A stretch of 13,525 nucleotides of DNA from CAVPHV01 sp963704825 (GTDB taxonomy: Bacteria > Actinomycetota > Acidimicrobiia > Spongiisociales > UBA5794): assembly GCA_963704825.1 (NCBI GenBank), contig CAVPHV010000007.1, positions 1-13,525 on the forward strand, in the 5' to 3' direction. Below are positions 1-7,284 of the stretch, piece after piece (the first letter of the stretch is position 1; each line of letters begins with the position of its first letter). The notes beneath the pieces are model-generated. The model ran no database searches and was not told the DNA's origin. It was given only the letters and a program-made list of their open reading frames with translations. A program made the position numbers and the translations under genes.

Positions 1-1042
1 TCGTCACCCCATCCGCCGTGCAGACTGTCATTGCCGGAATGGCCGTTGATGAGATCGGCTCCACCATCGCCATACAAGCCGTCAATGCCGATGCCGCCGC
101 TCAGGACATCATTGCCTCCACCACCGTGGACCCAGTCGCCCCCTCCGCCACACAAGATCACGTTCCTCCCGTTGCTGCCCTCGATGTCATCGCTCCACGG
201 TGATCCGATGAGGTTCTCGATGGAAACCAGTTCATCCCATCCGTGGCCCGACGAGCCGCCCACGCCGGTGGAGAGGTCGACGGAGACACCTCGGGGGTAG
301 TTCGGTTGTTCGGTGGCGTCGACGTAGCTGGCCCAATCCGCGCCGATTCCGCCAGTGAGACGGTCATTGCCGGGTCCGCCGATCAGGGTGTCGTTGCCTC
401 TGCTGCCGGTGAGAACATCGTTGCCCAGATCACCCCGCAGCAGGTCGTTGCCGTCTTCACCCCACAACCGGTCGGCTCCGTTGCCGCCCCGTAGTTCGTC
501 GTTCCCGGCGCCGCCGAAGATCCGGTCGTCGCCGCCCTTACCGGCGAGCAAGTCGCCACACCGCCGCCACGGATCACATTGACGGCGTAGTTACCCCGGA
601 CCTCATCGGGAAACCCAGACCCGGTCACGTTCTCCACCGACGTGATGCGATCAGAGCCGTCCCCGGTGCCCGTTCCTGCCGCAAGATCAATCACCACACC
701 GCCAGGGGCGTTCCAGTAGCTCACCCGATCGGTCCCCGGACCGCCCAACAGCACATCATCGCCGGAACCGCCGATCAGGGTGTCGTTGCCGTTCTTGCCA
801 CAAATCGTGTCATTGCCACCCATGCCCTTGATGGTGTCGTCGCCCGCCATTCCGACGATCACGTCATCGCCAGCGGTGCCCGTCAGCACATCGTTGCCGT
901 TGGTACCGAGAATCGTCGGCAGTTTCCCGTCACACGGGGGATAGGCAACAGCCGTCGAGGCGGGGATCACGATCACCACACCCACGATGAGAAGTGCAAC
1001 GCAACTCAGGACCAGGGACCTGGCTGGGGATACGGCACGCAT
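1..1042 (-). CDS. Secreted RTX-type calcium-binding repeat protein (5' part, one frameshift)
   Basis: The ATG at 1042 follows a strong AAGGGGG site. Residues 1-33 form a signal peptide (SLVLSCVALLIVGVVIVIPA core, likely cleavage after AVA), so the protein is exported. Residues about 44-105 are hemolysin-type nonapeptides of the GGxGxDxL kind (TNGNDVLTG, TAGDDVIVG, GSGDDVLLG), which bind calcium as a parallel beta roll. A spacer (WNAPGGVVIDLAAGTGTG...) follows. Near position 558 the frame breaks: GGG is followed by VATCS instead of a repeat. One extra base restores GDLLAGKGGDDRIFGGAGNDELRGG, and repeats then continue without a stop to the left edge, including a second WASYVDAT...VSVDLSTG spacer. 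The C-terminus lies outside the window. The repeats do not reveal a catalytic domain, so the role (adhesin, enzyme, surface layer) is unknown. The frameshift may be a sequence error or true decay. Confidence 0.85.
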
Positions 1043-1356
1043 CAGTTCCCCCTTTCACCCCCAACACCTACAACGACCAGGAGGGATGACCAGGGGCCGA
1101 ACGGACCAAACTGACGTAGCGGCGACGGCGGTTCACCCGCTGGCACCGTGTCCTGGGGCGCGGCCACCTTCGCACTGGCTGCATCAGCGGGGTGAAGAGA
1201 TCGAGATCCACGTCAACACGAAGTTCGGCGGCATCGGCGGTGATGGCCCGGTCTCGTCCGGCGTCGACTTCGTGCCTGGCGAGTGGTGTCACGTCGCTGG
1301 CAGCGGATCAGCTACGGAGGGTTTCGCCGATCTAATCGAAACCGAGCGCGGAGGTG
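1043..1356. other. Intergenic stretch, no supported gene
   Basis: This stretch lies between the divergent RTX gene and the first SHOCT gene. Open frames exist on both strands (plus: a frame reading VDFVPGEWCHVAGSGSA near 1240-1310; minus: a frame from 1292 to 1068). Both look protein-like with similar third-position GC, and neither has a convincing start with a ribosome site. It could hold a degraded gene fragment. I cannot assign it. Confidence 0.4.
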
Positions 1357-1437
1357 CGATATGCGCTCTCTGTTTGGGGGCTTTCCCCCATAGGCAGGCC
1401 ATTGCTTGTGATGCAGGATGGGGGCTGGAGGTGTGAG
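1357..1437 (+). promoter_or_regulatory. Shared leader element, copy 1, with hairpin
   Basis: This stretch is repeated about 80% identical at 2636-2715, in the same position before the paralogous gene. It starts with CGATATGCGCTCTC (identical in both), then has a hairpin TGGGGG-CTTT-CCCCCA, the block TTCCCCCATAG, and ends with CAGGATGG...TGGAGGT and the start codon. GGAGG at 1426-1430 lies 7 bases before ATG 1438. It is probably promoter plus untranslated leader. Whether the hairpin is regulatory or only conserved by duplication is not known. Confidence 0.55.
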
Positions 1438-2505
1438 ATGGCTCCCGATGACCAAGGCGGTGGTGAAGACTCGGGTCGGTACTTCTCGAAGGTGGCCGGG
1501 ATTGCCCTGATAGTTCTGTCGGGTGTTGTACTGGTCGGTGGGGGCGTGCTGCGAGTTCTCGGAAGCTTCGGCTTCATCGAGGCCTCTGTCCAATCTGAGG
1601 CTGCTGTGTCGGCTCTTGAAGCGGATCTAGATCGTCTTCTGTCGGCCACTTTGTTGTGGTCGGGGGCACTTCTGTTCGTTGGCGTTGGTGTTCTGCTGTT
1701 GGCTCGCTTCCCGCGAGAGCGTGACCGTACAGGTGACGAGGGCACCCGTCCTCCGGCGCAGCGTGAGCGGGATCAGTCGGCGGTCCCGACTGCCATGGCT
1801 GCAATCAGCGACTGGCGGAACTCGGCGAGGCTGGGACGGTATCGTGCGGGCTTGGTGGTGGTGGGCGTCATGGCAACAACGACAGCGCTGGTATTCACCG
1901 CTGCTACGCCCCGACAGTCGGGGTGGGCGTTCCTGGTGGATACTTGCGCCCATATTGTTGGCTTCGGCTTCGCCATCAGCGTCGGAATCCGCAACGGCAA
2001 CTGGGGAGCCCCGGGTCTTGCCATGGCGTCGCCGATTGTCTTCCTAGCTGTCGTTCTTCAAGGTATTGGCGCCTACTCGTTCATAGACGACCTCGCCCGT
2101 TCGGACGCCAATCCGATCCCGGCGGCACATCTCGCTGGTACCGCAGTGCTCGCGCTTGCAGTGCTCTTGGCCTGCAGCAGCCGACCTTGGATGGGACAGG
2201 CGCTTGGTTCCTCGGCTCAGCCTGAGCACAGAACGGGCACGGGAGCCATCGATGTAGCAACCGATGGGCGCCAACGGGCGGTCATCCCCGATTCCAGGGA
2301 GGCGAATGCGCCCACCGAGGACAAGAACCAAGCCAGCTTGGAGCGCTATCTGGCGAACCTTCTTCAACGTCGACAGTTGCGGGTGATCACGGAAACCGAG
2401 TACCAAACGCAGCTTCTCCGGGTCAGGCAGCTAGTTGCTCAAAGGGCCGAAGGTGCGATGACGGCCAGAGAGTACGAAGCGGCGGCTGGGGAACTCATCG
2501 GCTGA
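1438..2505 (+). CDS. Six-TM membrane protein with C-terminal tandem SHOCT motifs
   Basis: The protein is 355 residues from ATG 1438, chosen over an upstream in-frame ATG at 1354 because GGAGG lies 7 bases before it and because the paralogue at 2716 has the same arrangement. Hydrophobic segments lie near residues 19-41, 69-90, 136-156, 163-183, 193-214 and 230-246, giving an inner-membrane protein. A polar linker (250-298) leads to LERYLANLLQRRQLRVITETEYQ (301 on), a SHOCT-type helical hairpin, and a second, shorter one (AEGAMTAREYEAAAGELI, 337-354). SHOCT motifs are found at protein ends and are thought to mediate oligomerisation or binding; no enzymatic function is implied. The tail is clearly homologous to that of the next gene, so the two are paralogues that share the tail and the leader but not the membrane part. 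Confidence 0.8.
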   Translation: MAPDDQGGGEDSGRYFSKVAGIALIVLSGVVLVGGGVLRVLGSFGFIEASVQSEAAVSALEADLDRLLSATLLWSGALLFVGVGVLLLARFPRERDRTGDEGTRPPAQRERDQSAVPTAMAAISDWRNSARLGRYRAGLVVVGVMATTTALVFTAATPRQSGWAFLVDTCAHIVGFGFAISVGIRNGNWGAPGLAMASPIVFLAVVLQGIGAYSFIDDLARSDANPIPAAHLAGTAVLALAVLLACSSRPWMGQALGSSAQPEHRTGTGAIDVATDGRQRAVIPDSREANAPTEDKNQASLERYLANLLQRRQLRVITETEYQTQLLRVRQLVAQRAEGAMTAREYEAAAGELIG

Positions 2506-2635
2506 TGGAACCGACCGGGCCGCTCTGGAGCCGGACCAGGAGCCGTACCGACGACCAGATCCCGAGAGAGTGCGCCACACTCGGAGTTGGCTCATGTGCG
2601 GTAATTGTGTACCTCCAATCACGCCATGCACCTGT

Positions 2636-2715
2636 CGATATGCGCTCTCGTTTGAGGGACTTCCCCCATAGCCGGGCCGCCCTGAAGCGGTCAGGATGGA
2701 TGGTGGAGGTACATC
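2636..2715 (+). promoter_or_regulatory. Shared leader element, copy 2
   Basis: This is the second copy of the 1357-1437 element, with one base less and the same distance to its start codon. The hairpin is kept in weaker form (TGAGGG-ACTT-CCCCCA, one mismatch). GGAGG at 2705-2709 lies 6 bases before ATG 2716. Having its own leader suggests this gene is transcribed separately from the gene upstream, which ends about 130 bases before. Confidence 0.55.
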
Positions 2716-3204
2716 ATGGAATCCCCTGAAGAGCGAGAGGGCAGGAGCGGGAGTCGTGAGGTTTGCAGGGCGCTAGGACTACTTCTCGTCCTGCTAACAC
2801 CCGTCGCGATTCTGTGGGGCATCGGGCAACTCGACCTCCAAAGCTGCATGTACTACGGCGGTAGCGACTCGAGGTGCGTGAAGGGCGAGGAGATGATGGG
2901 CGTTGCGTTGAAGGTCGGCGCCGCCATGTTGGTCGCGGGCGTTGCATTGCTTCTCGGCTCGAAGGGGGAATCTGCCAACGCCCGATCTGGCCCATGCCAA
3001 ACGGCTATGGAGCGATACCTATCCGACCTCTTGGAACTCAGATGCCAGGGCACAATCTCAGAAGCGCATTACCAAACGCGACTCATCGAGGTGAGACGCC
3101 TGGCGAGGCAAAAGGCCGAAGAGGCCATCACCGATCACGAGTTTGAAGCGGCAGCGGCGAGATTGCTCGACGCAAAGACCGACAGGCCCTCGGCGTACAA
3201 GTAG
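2716..3204 (+). CDS. Two-TM membrane protein with C-terminal tandem SHOCT motifs
   Basis: The protein is 162 residues from ATG 2716 with GGAGG 6 bases upstream. Two hydrophobic segments (about 18-37 and 61-81) flank a short loop with two cysteines (C44, C54) that could form a disulfide if outside the membrane. The cytoplasmic tail has MERYLSDLLELRCQGTISEAHYQ (98 on) and AEEAITDHEFEAAAARLLD (134-152), two SHOCT-type hairpins that align closely with the tail of the preceding protein (ERYLxxLL, TExxYQTxLxxVRxL, AxEFEAAAxxL). The pair therefore looks like a local duplication in which the membrane domain was exchanged or shortened. Function is unknown; interaction between the two proteins through their tails is an inference. 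Confidence 0.8.
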   Translation: MESPEEREGRSGSREVCRALGLLLVLLTPVAILWGIGQLDLQSCMYYGGSDSRCVKGEEMMGVALKVGAAMLVAGVALLLGSKGESANARSGPCQTAMERYLSDLLELRCQGTISEAHYQTRLIEVRRLARQKAEEAITDHEFEAAAARLLDAKTDRPSAYK

Positions 3205-3419
3205 CGCCGTAGCGGCGACCTCGAACGGAGAGGGTGTTCATCCTCGGGGCTGGCACTTATCCGGCAGAATGAGGGGATCTTTGCGAAGGGGGTGGCAGCC
3301 ATGGCCAACCTGTTGTCCGGTCGCGGTCTGGATAGCGACGAGCGAGAAGCCGAGAACGGCCAATCGGCTCCTACCTCGCGCTGTGTCCTTGACGGATACT
3401 GAATCTCGGAGGTGGACCC

Positions 3420-4265
3420 ATGAGAGGGCGATCGGTTCTGGCGGCTCTGGCTTTAGTTGCCGCCTCTTGCGGCGGCGACGCCTCAGAGCCCACCCAGACC
3501 GCTTCGACGACTTCCAGCACTACGGCCAATGTCGCCACGTCGACCATCACACCAACACCCACTACTGCCACAACGGTGTCAACTCAAACCACGATCACGA
3601 CCGTGATCGCGACCACCTCCACCACCGTGACACCAGCTACCGAACTCGGATCTGGTCTCTTCTGCCGGGACCTCCGTCCTCGTGGCTACACCTACGCCGA
3701 GGCCGTGCACTACTGGACGGTGGAAGGCCGGCCAGACCGCATGGACGCCGATCGCAACGGGATCCCGTGTGAGACGGTGTACCCCGAGAGTGAAGTAGTG
3801 GCCTACTGGGGCGAATCTCCTCCCACAACGACAGCCTCTCGGCGCTATGTTGTCGACGAACCGACCTACCACCCCGCGTCGCAGCCGGGTGCCGGCGAGT
3901 ACTACGGGTCGGGATGCTCTCCAGGCAGCAACACACTCCCAGACGGCATCTGGTTCGGTCACATTGAGTCCGCTTCCGCAAGGGCAATCGAGTTCGACCT
4001 GATTTGCTTCGCACCCCTGGCACCGGGCGAGGACGGCGCCGGCCATCTCACGAACGACAATCGAAAGCTCCGCACGGTGCCCGTTGCCCCCGACGCAAAC
4101 GTGTACGCCATTGGTCCCGATGGGTTCTGGGAGCTTCAGACCTACTCGGAGTGGTATCTCGACCCCGGACAAGGGGGATTCTGCCCACCAGAAGGTTGCT
4201 GGGACGTGTGGCTGTACGTCAACGGCAGTGAGGCGACCGAAATTGTCCAGATCTGGTTTGCCTAG
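3420..4265 (+). CDS. Thr-rich lipoprotein with Excalibur-type calcium-binding motif
   Basis: The protein is 281 residues; ATG 3420 has GGAGG at 3408-3412, 7 bases upstream. A short signal sequence ends in LVAASC, a plausible but weak lipobox with C17 as the lipidated residue, which predicts an exported lipoprotein. Residues 20-72 are a Ser/Thr linker of the kind that spans cell-wall material. Residues 80-121 (LFCRDLRPRGYTYAEAVHYW...DADRNGIPCETVYP) form an Excalibur-like domain: D109, D111 and N113 of a DxDxNG loop and the C82/C117 pair are present. A second region, 150-281, has four cysteines (C156, C185, C235, C240) and the block LPDGIWFGHIESASARAIEFDL; I do not recognise its function. No enzymatic residues are evident. 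A role at the cell surface is inferred from export and the calcium loop. Confidence 0.8.
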   Translation: MRGRSVLAALALVAASCGGDASEPTQTASTTSSTTANVATSTITPTPTTATTVSTQTTITTVIATTSTTVTPATELGSGLFCRDLRPRGYTYAEAVHYWTVEGRPDRMDADRNGIPCETVYPESEVVAYWGESPPTTTASRRYVVDEPTYHPASQPGAGEYYGSGCSPGSNTLPDGIWFGHIESASARAIEFDLICFAPLAPGEDGAGHLTNDNRKLRTVPVAPDANVYAIGPDGFWELQTYSEWYLDPGQGGFCPPEGCWDVWLYVNGSEATEIVQIWFA

Positions 4266-4761
4266 GACATGCCGCGCACATATCCGGCTGGGCGTGTTAC
4301 CGCACGGGTGCGGATGGTCCGCTGATACGACCGGTACCCCATCGCTCGTAGCAGAGGGCGGCGGCGTCTACTCAGCGGCAGCCTAGGGTTCCTCGCCCCG
4401 CTCCAGCCCCTCCAACGCCTCGGCATAGTTTGCCCTGGTGTCCCCGCTGGGATCCCGTCCCGGGGGCTGTTCCCGGCTGCGATCGCCAGCGGGCTTCTCG
4501 CACCGCCCCTTGGTCATCTTGTCGGTGGCGGGGCGTCGCAAAAGTCGCAGAAATCGCACAATTCGCCCCGGGTGGTGGACCGCTGCGGGGTGTTGCGACA
4601 ACCGCAACGTGAGGGTGCCGCTCGGCGACTCTCAACCCCACACCAGCCCCACACAAGGGTGAGAAATGGTGAGAAACGCCGAGAAGGCGTGAGCATGAAA
4701 ACCCCAGCGCAGGCCGTCGCTGAGCGACTACTGCCTGGTAGGCGAAGTGGCTCAATCTTGC
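4266..4761. other. Left flank of the island, mostly without a supported gene
   Basis: The stretch lies between the lipoprotein gene and the attachment core. It contains a small perfect hairpin at 4300-4313 (CCGCAC-GG-GTGCGG) without a T run, a possible short minus-strand gene at 4383-4517, and short GGTGAGAAA/GGCGTGAG repeats at 4658-4690. The integrase frame reads through this stretch on the minus strand to 4372 only because its natural stop is missing in the integrated state. Confidence 0.4.
4383..4517 (-). CDS. Possible small hypothetical protein
   Basis: An ATG at 4517 opens a 44-residue frame (MTKGRCEKPAGDRSREQ... NYAEALEGLERGEEP) that is charged and rich in Glu/Arg. Third codon positions are mostly G or C, as in the real genes here, and the end reads like a natural helix. 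However, no ribosome site precedes the ATG, and the frame is open further upstream to 4607. I do not recognise it. It may be real, a fragment, or chance. Confidence 0.25.
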   Translation of the reverse strand: MTKGRCEKPAGDRSREQPPGRDPSGDTRANYAEALEGLERGEEP

Positions 4762-4804
4762 ATGGCATGCAAGAGGTCGAGGGTTCAAATCCCTCCAGCT
4801 CCAC
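4762..4804 (+). repeat. Left attachment site (tRNA-Ala(GGC) 3' half)
   Basis: The sequence contains the anticodon loop TGGCATG, the variable region AGAGGTC, a T arm GAGGG-TTCAAAT-CCCTC, and acceptor strand CAGCTCC followed by AC. U at position 70 of the acceptor would pair with G3, the alanine identity pair. In this copy the anticodon stem CTTGC/GCAAG is complete because the match extends 5 bases to the left (from 4757). Further left, no D arm or matching acceptor strand (GGAGCTG or GGGGCTG) is found, so this is not a whole tRNA. Weaker similarity with the right copy extends back to 4741 (GGCGAAGTGG is shared). Confidence 0.75.
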
Positions 4805-4808
4805 ACCT

Positions 4809-4838
4809 CGAAATCCCCCGTGTTTGCGGGGGATTTCG
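4809..4838 (+). terminator. Strong hairpin just inside the left attachment site
   Basis: A perfect 12 bp stem (CGAAATCCCCCG with CGGGGGATTTCG) surrounds the loop TGTTTG, followed by GCTGTTT. It lies 4 bases after the tRNA-Ala 3' half, where a tRNA terminator is expected on the plus strand. The element may therefore bring a replacement 3' end plus terminator for the tRNA it enters. The same bases lie inside the integrase frame on the other strand. Confidence 0.6.
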
Positions 4839-4870
4839 GCTGTTTCAGAGGCTCGAGTGAGGGCCCGTCG

Positions 4871-4904
4871 GATCGGCGCGGAGTCCGCGGAGAGTCCGCG
4901 AGAG
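4871..4904 (+). repeat. Candidate integrase arm-type sites, left
   Basis: Two direct copies of GAGTCCGCG are embedded in a ~33 bp block beginning GATCGGCG. The same block, with small changes, occurs at 12961-12991 near the other end of the island in the same orientation. Matching short repeats at both ends and inside the cores are what is expected of the arm sites that tyrosine integrases bind with their N-terminal domain. That assignment is an inference from position and repetition. Confidence 0.5.
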
Positions 4905-6041
4905 ATCGAGCCCGGGCGGCTTCGAGGGCGTCGGCGGCCTGTCGGTCCCGGCCTTCGAACAGGTGTCCGTAGATGTCGTAGGTGGTGCGGATCGAGGCGT
5001 GCCCGAGTCGTTGGGAGATGACGTAGGGGTCTTCGCCGGCGGCGATGAGCAGCGCGACGTGGGTGTGGCGGAGGTCGTGCGGCCGCATCGGTTCGCCGAC
5101 CGACTCCCGTACGGCCGGGTACCAGAAGCGGCGACGGAAGACGCGGCAGGTCGAGCGGTCCGCCTTCGGGGGCGGTGAAGACGAGGTTCTTCTCGCCCGG
5201 GTACGTGTCGAGATGTGTGGTGAGTTCCTCGGCCAGGAATGGCGAGAAGCTCACGGTGCGACGAGCGGCGGGTGTCTTGATCGGTTCCTCGACTCGGAGC
5301 TGGCGGCGGGGGAGGTCGAGGCGGTCGGTGCGCAGTGCTGCCAGTTCGCCGGGGCGGAGGCCGGTGTAGGCACCGGTGAGGACGAACACCCGGTAGCGGG
5401 GTAGGACGGTCTCGGCGAGATGTTCGACCTCGCCGATGTCAAGGAAGCGCTTCTCGGATTGCCCGATGCGGGGGAGGGTGATGCGGCGGCAGGGTGATCG
5501 GGCGAGTCGGCCGTCGTCGACGGCCATCTCGAGGGCGAGTTGGAGGAGGGTGTAGGCGCGACGGATAGTCGAGGGCGCGTAGCCGGCGGCCACCAGATCG
5601 GCCACCCAGGTCCGAATGTGGCCAGGCTCGATGGAGGACAGGGAGGCATTCTCGAACGTTGGGAGGATCAGGCTGCGGATGACCGACCCGTCGCTATCCC
5701 GCGTGGAGGCGGCCAGGTTGACCCGGCTCTGCTGAACCTCGGTATTCCACTCGCCAAACGTGATGCGAGCGCGGCGAGGATCCGTCCACTCGCCGCGCAG
5801 CTTGTCGGCCTCGATGGTGGCGAGGAAGGCCTCGGCTTCGACCTTCCGGCGGAAGTTCCGCGCTCGTTCTCGACCGTCGGGGCACGGTACCGGGCTTGCC
5901 AGGTACCGGCGTCGGTCTTGCGAACGTGCGCCAAGCGAGGAACCTTTCGAAGTCGGATCTCATGAGCGGGTTGCGGCTCTTGTGCGCCTCCACCTTCGGG
6001 TATGAGGTTCCCCCGGTTTCCCGGACTGTTTTGGTTGGTGG

Positions 6042-6932
6042 TCATGCCACAGCCGTGAGGGGGCTGTGGCGGTGCTCGTATTCGATTGGGGATAGGTAGC
6101 CGAGCGCTGAGTGTCGGCGACGACGGTTGTAGAAGGCTTCGATGTACTCGAAGATCGCTTGAGCGAGCTCTTTGCGTGTTGTCCATCGTCGCCGGTCGAG
6201 TAGTTCGAGTTGGAGGGTTCCGAAGAACGACTCGGCCAGGGCGTTATCCAAGGCGTCACCGACGCTGCCCATCGACCCGAGTAGTCCGGCTTTGCGGAGC
6301 CGTTGCCCGAACGCCCAAGAGGTGTATTGGGTGCCGTGATCGGCATGGTGGATCAGACCGGAGCCAGGTTCGGGGCGGCGCCGCCAGATGGCCATATCCA
6401 ACGCATCGACCACGAGTTCGCTACGGAGATGATCCGCGATCGACCATCCCACTACCCGCCGCGACCAGGCGTCGACGACGACTGCCAGATACACCTTGCC
6501 TTCTTTGGTGGGATGTTCGGTGATATCGGCAACCCACAACCGGTCAGATTCAGTGACGGTGAACTGGCGGTTGACCAGATCATCAGACGGGATCGCCTCA
6601 GGGTCACGGCGGGTGCAACCACGCCGGCGACGCCGATACACACCCTCAATACCGGCCTGCCGCATCAACCGTTCCACCCGCTTGCGACCCACCGCGATGT
6701 TCTCACCGAGACGCAGCTCCGCCCACACCCTGGGACTTCCATAGGTGCCGCGGGACTGACGCCAGATCTCGGTGATCGTCTCCGTCAGGGCGGCGTCTTC
6801 GACCCGGCGCCGGCTGGGGTGTGACTGGCGATACCGCCACTCATAGAACCCGCTGGTCGACACCCCAAGACGCTTCGCCATAAACCGGATCGGGAACCGA
6901 GCCTTCTGCGCATCCATAAACCGAAAGATCAC
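6042..6932 (-). CDS. IS3-family transposase OrfB (DDE catalytic subunit)
   Basis: The protein has 296 residues from a GTG at 6932 that overlaps the orfA stop by 4 bases (GTGA), so it is made by translational coupling or by frameshift fusion with OrfA. The N-terminal part (RFMAKRLGVSTSGFYEWRYR, then YGSPRVWAELR) is the usual HTH_21-type region. The integrase-like catalytic core carries D136 (WVADITEHPT), D198 (HHADHGTQYTS) and E234 (DNALAESFFGTLQLE), with the typical FYNRRRRHSALGYLSPIEYE ending. All three acidic residues and the length agree with an active IS3 transposase. The role is cutting and joining the element ends. Confidence 0.93.
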   Translation of the reverse strand: MIFRFMDAQKARFPIRFMAKRLGVSTSGFYEWRYRQSHPSRRRVEDAALTETITEIWRQSRGTYGSPRVWAELRLGENIAVGRKRVERLMRQAGIEGVYRRRRRGCTRRDPEAIPSDDLVNRQFTVTESDRLWVADITEHPTKEGKVYLAVVVDAWSRRVVGWSIADHLRSELVVDALDMAIWRRRPEPGSGLIHHADHGTQYTSWAFGQRLRKAGLLGSMGSVGDALDNALAESFFGTLQLELLDRRRWTTRKELAQAIFEYIEAFYNRRRRHSALGYLSPIEYEHRHSPLTAVA

Positions 6933-7216
6933 TTCGGCCGGACATTCTCCGAGGCGAAGAAGGCTGCGGCTCGAGAGAGCAAATCACGCTCCATCTTGAG
7001 CACCCGATTCTCTCGCCGCAACCGCGCCAGCTCCTCCCGCTCCTCGCTGGTCAACCCCGGCCTGGCGCCCTCATCAACATCAACCTGCTTCATCCACCGC
7101 CACAGACTCGATTCCGAAACCCCAAGATCCTCCGCGATCTCCGGCATCGGTTTGATCCGCTCACGAGCCAACTCCACCGCCCTCCGCCGAAACTCCGGCG
7201 AAAACCGTCCAGCCAT
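6929..7216 (-). CDS. IS3-family transposase OrfA (DNA-binding subunit)
   Basis: The protein is 95 residues from ATG 7216. MAGRFSPEFRRRAVELARE leads into a helix-turn-helix (EIAEDLGVSESSLWRWMKQV, about 25-45), followed by a leucine-zipper-like helix (LARLRRENRVLKMERDLLSRAAAFF) and the family ending ASENVRPK. OrfA binds the terminal inverted repeats and dimerises with OrfB. It ends 4 bases into orfB. The start codon lies about 70 bases from the right end of the element, leaving room for the promoter. Confidence 0.92.
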   Translation of the reverse strand: MAGRFSPEFRRRAVELARERIKPMPEIAEDLGVSESSLWRWMKQVDVDEGARPGLTSEEREELARLRRENRVLKMERDLLSRAAAFFASENVRPK

Positions 7217-7284
7217 AGCCTCTCCTCTCCGGCAGGACCCTCAGGCCCCACACACTACGTGTCCGGAGAAACGGGGGAACCTCA

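Larger units (their letters stand above)
4762..5934 (-). pseudogene. int: Tyrosine site-specific integrase, two frameshifts
   Basis: Read from a TTG at 5934 (GAAAGG 8 bases upstream): VRKTDAGTWQARYRAP is an AP2-like arm-binding start. One missing base at about 5881 (four G where five are expected) then gives DGRERARNFRRKVEAEAFLATIEAD. The core-binding domain follows (SSIEPGHIRTWVADLVAAGYAPSTIRRAYTLLQLALEMAV), and then the catalytic domain with its first Arg (TGAYTGLRPGELAAL). Near 5143 an extra base breaks the frame; correcting it gives RRRFWYPAVRES...PHDLRHTH (His, Arg), SQRLGHASIRTTYDIYGHLF (His and the nucleophilic Tyr). All catalytic residues are thus present across three frames. After DALEAARARSLADS the frame runs through the attachment core (WSWRDLNPRPLACH) and, in this integrated state, on to 4372. 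The ORF would excise and integrate the island; as sequenced it is broken, unless the two shifts are sequence errors. Confidence 0.8.
6003..7284 (-). mobile_element. IS3-family insertion sequence, apparently complete
   Basis: The element is 1282 bp. Its ends are inverted repeats starting TGAGGTTCCCCCG, with 21 of 24 positions matching between 6003-6026 and 7284-7261, and TGA is the usual IS3-family tip. It is flanked by the 4 bp duplication GGTA (5999-6002 and 7285-7288), as expected for this family (3-5 bp). Two overlapping reading frames fill it, orfA and orfB, both intact. The target lies about 65 bases upstream of the integrase start, so the insertion may have separated the integrase from its promoter. 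Confidence 0.88.

Noticed and set aside
987..1436. A plus frame with a protein-like stretch (VDFVPGEWCHVAGSG)
   Set aside because: Its start overlaps the RTX gene, there is no ribosome site, and the opposite strand is equally open. It might be a gene fragment but cannot be supported.
3301..3402. A 33-codon plus frame (MANLLSGRGLDSDEREAENG...) before the lipoprotein gene
   Set aside because: There is a possible G-rich site upstream, but the frame is short, without domain, and probably part of the leader.
4762..4804. A complete tRNA-Ala gene or a tmRNA end
   Set aside because: The anticodon loop and AGAGGTC favour tRNA-Ala over tmRNA, but no 5' half with D arm and acceptor strand can be built at either copy.
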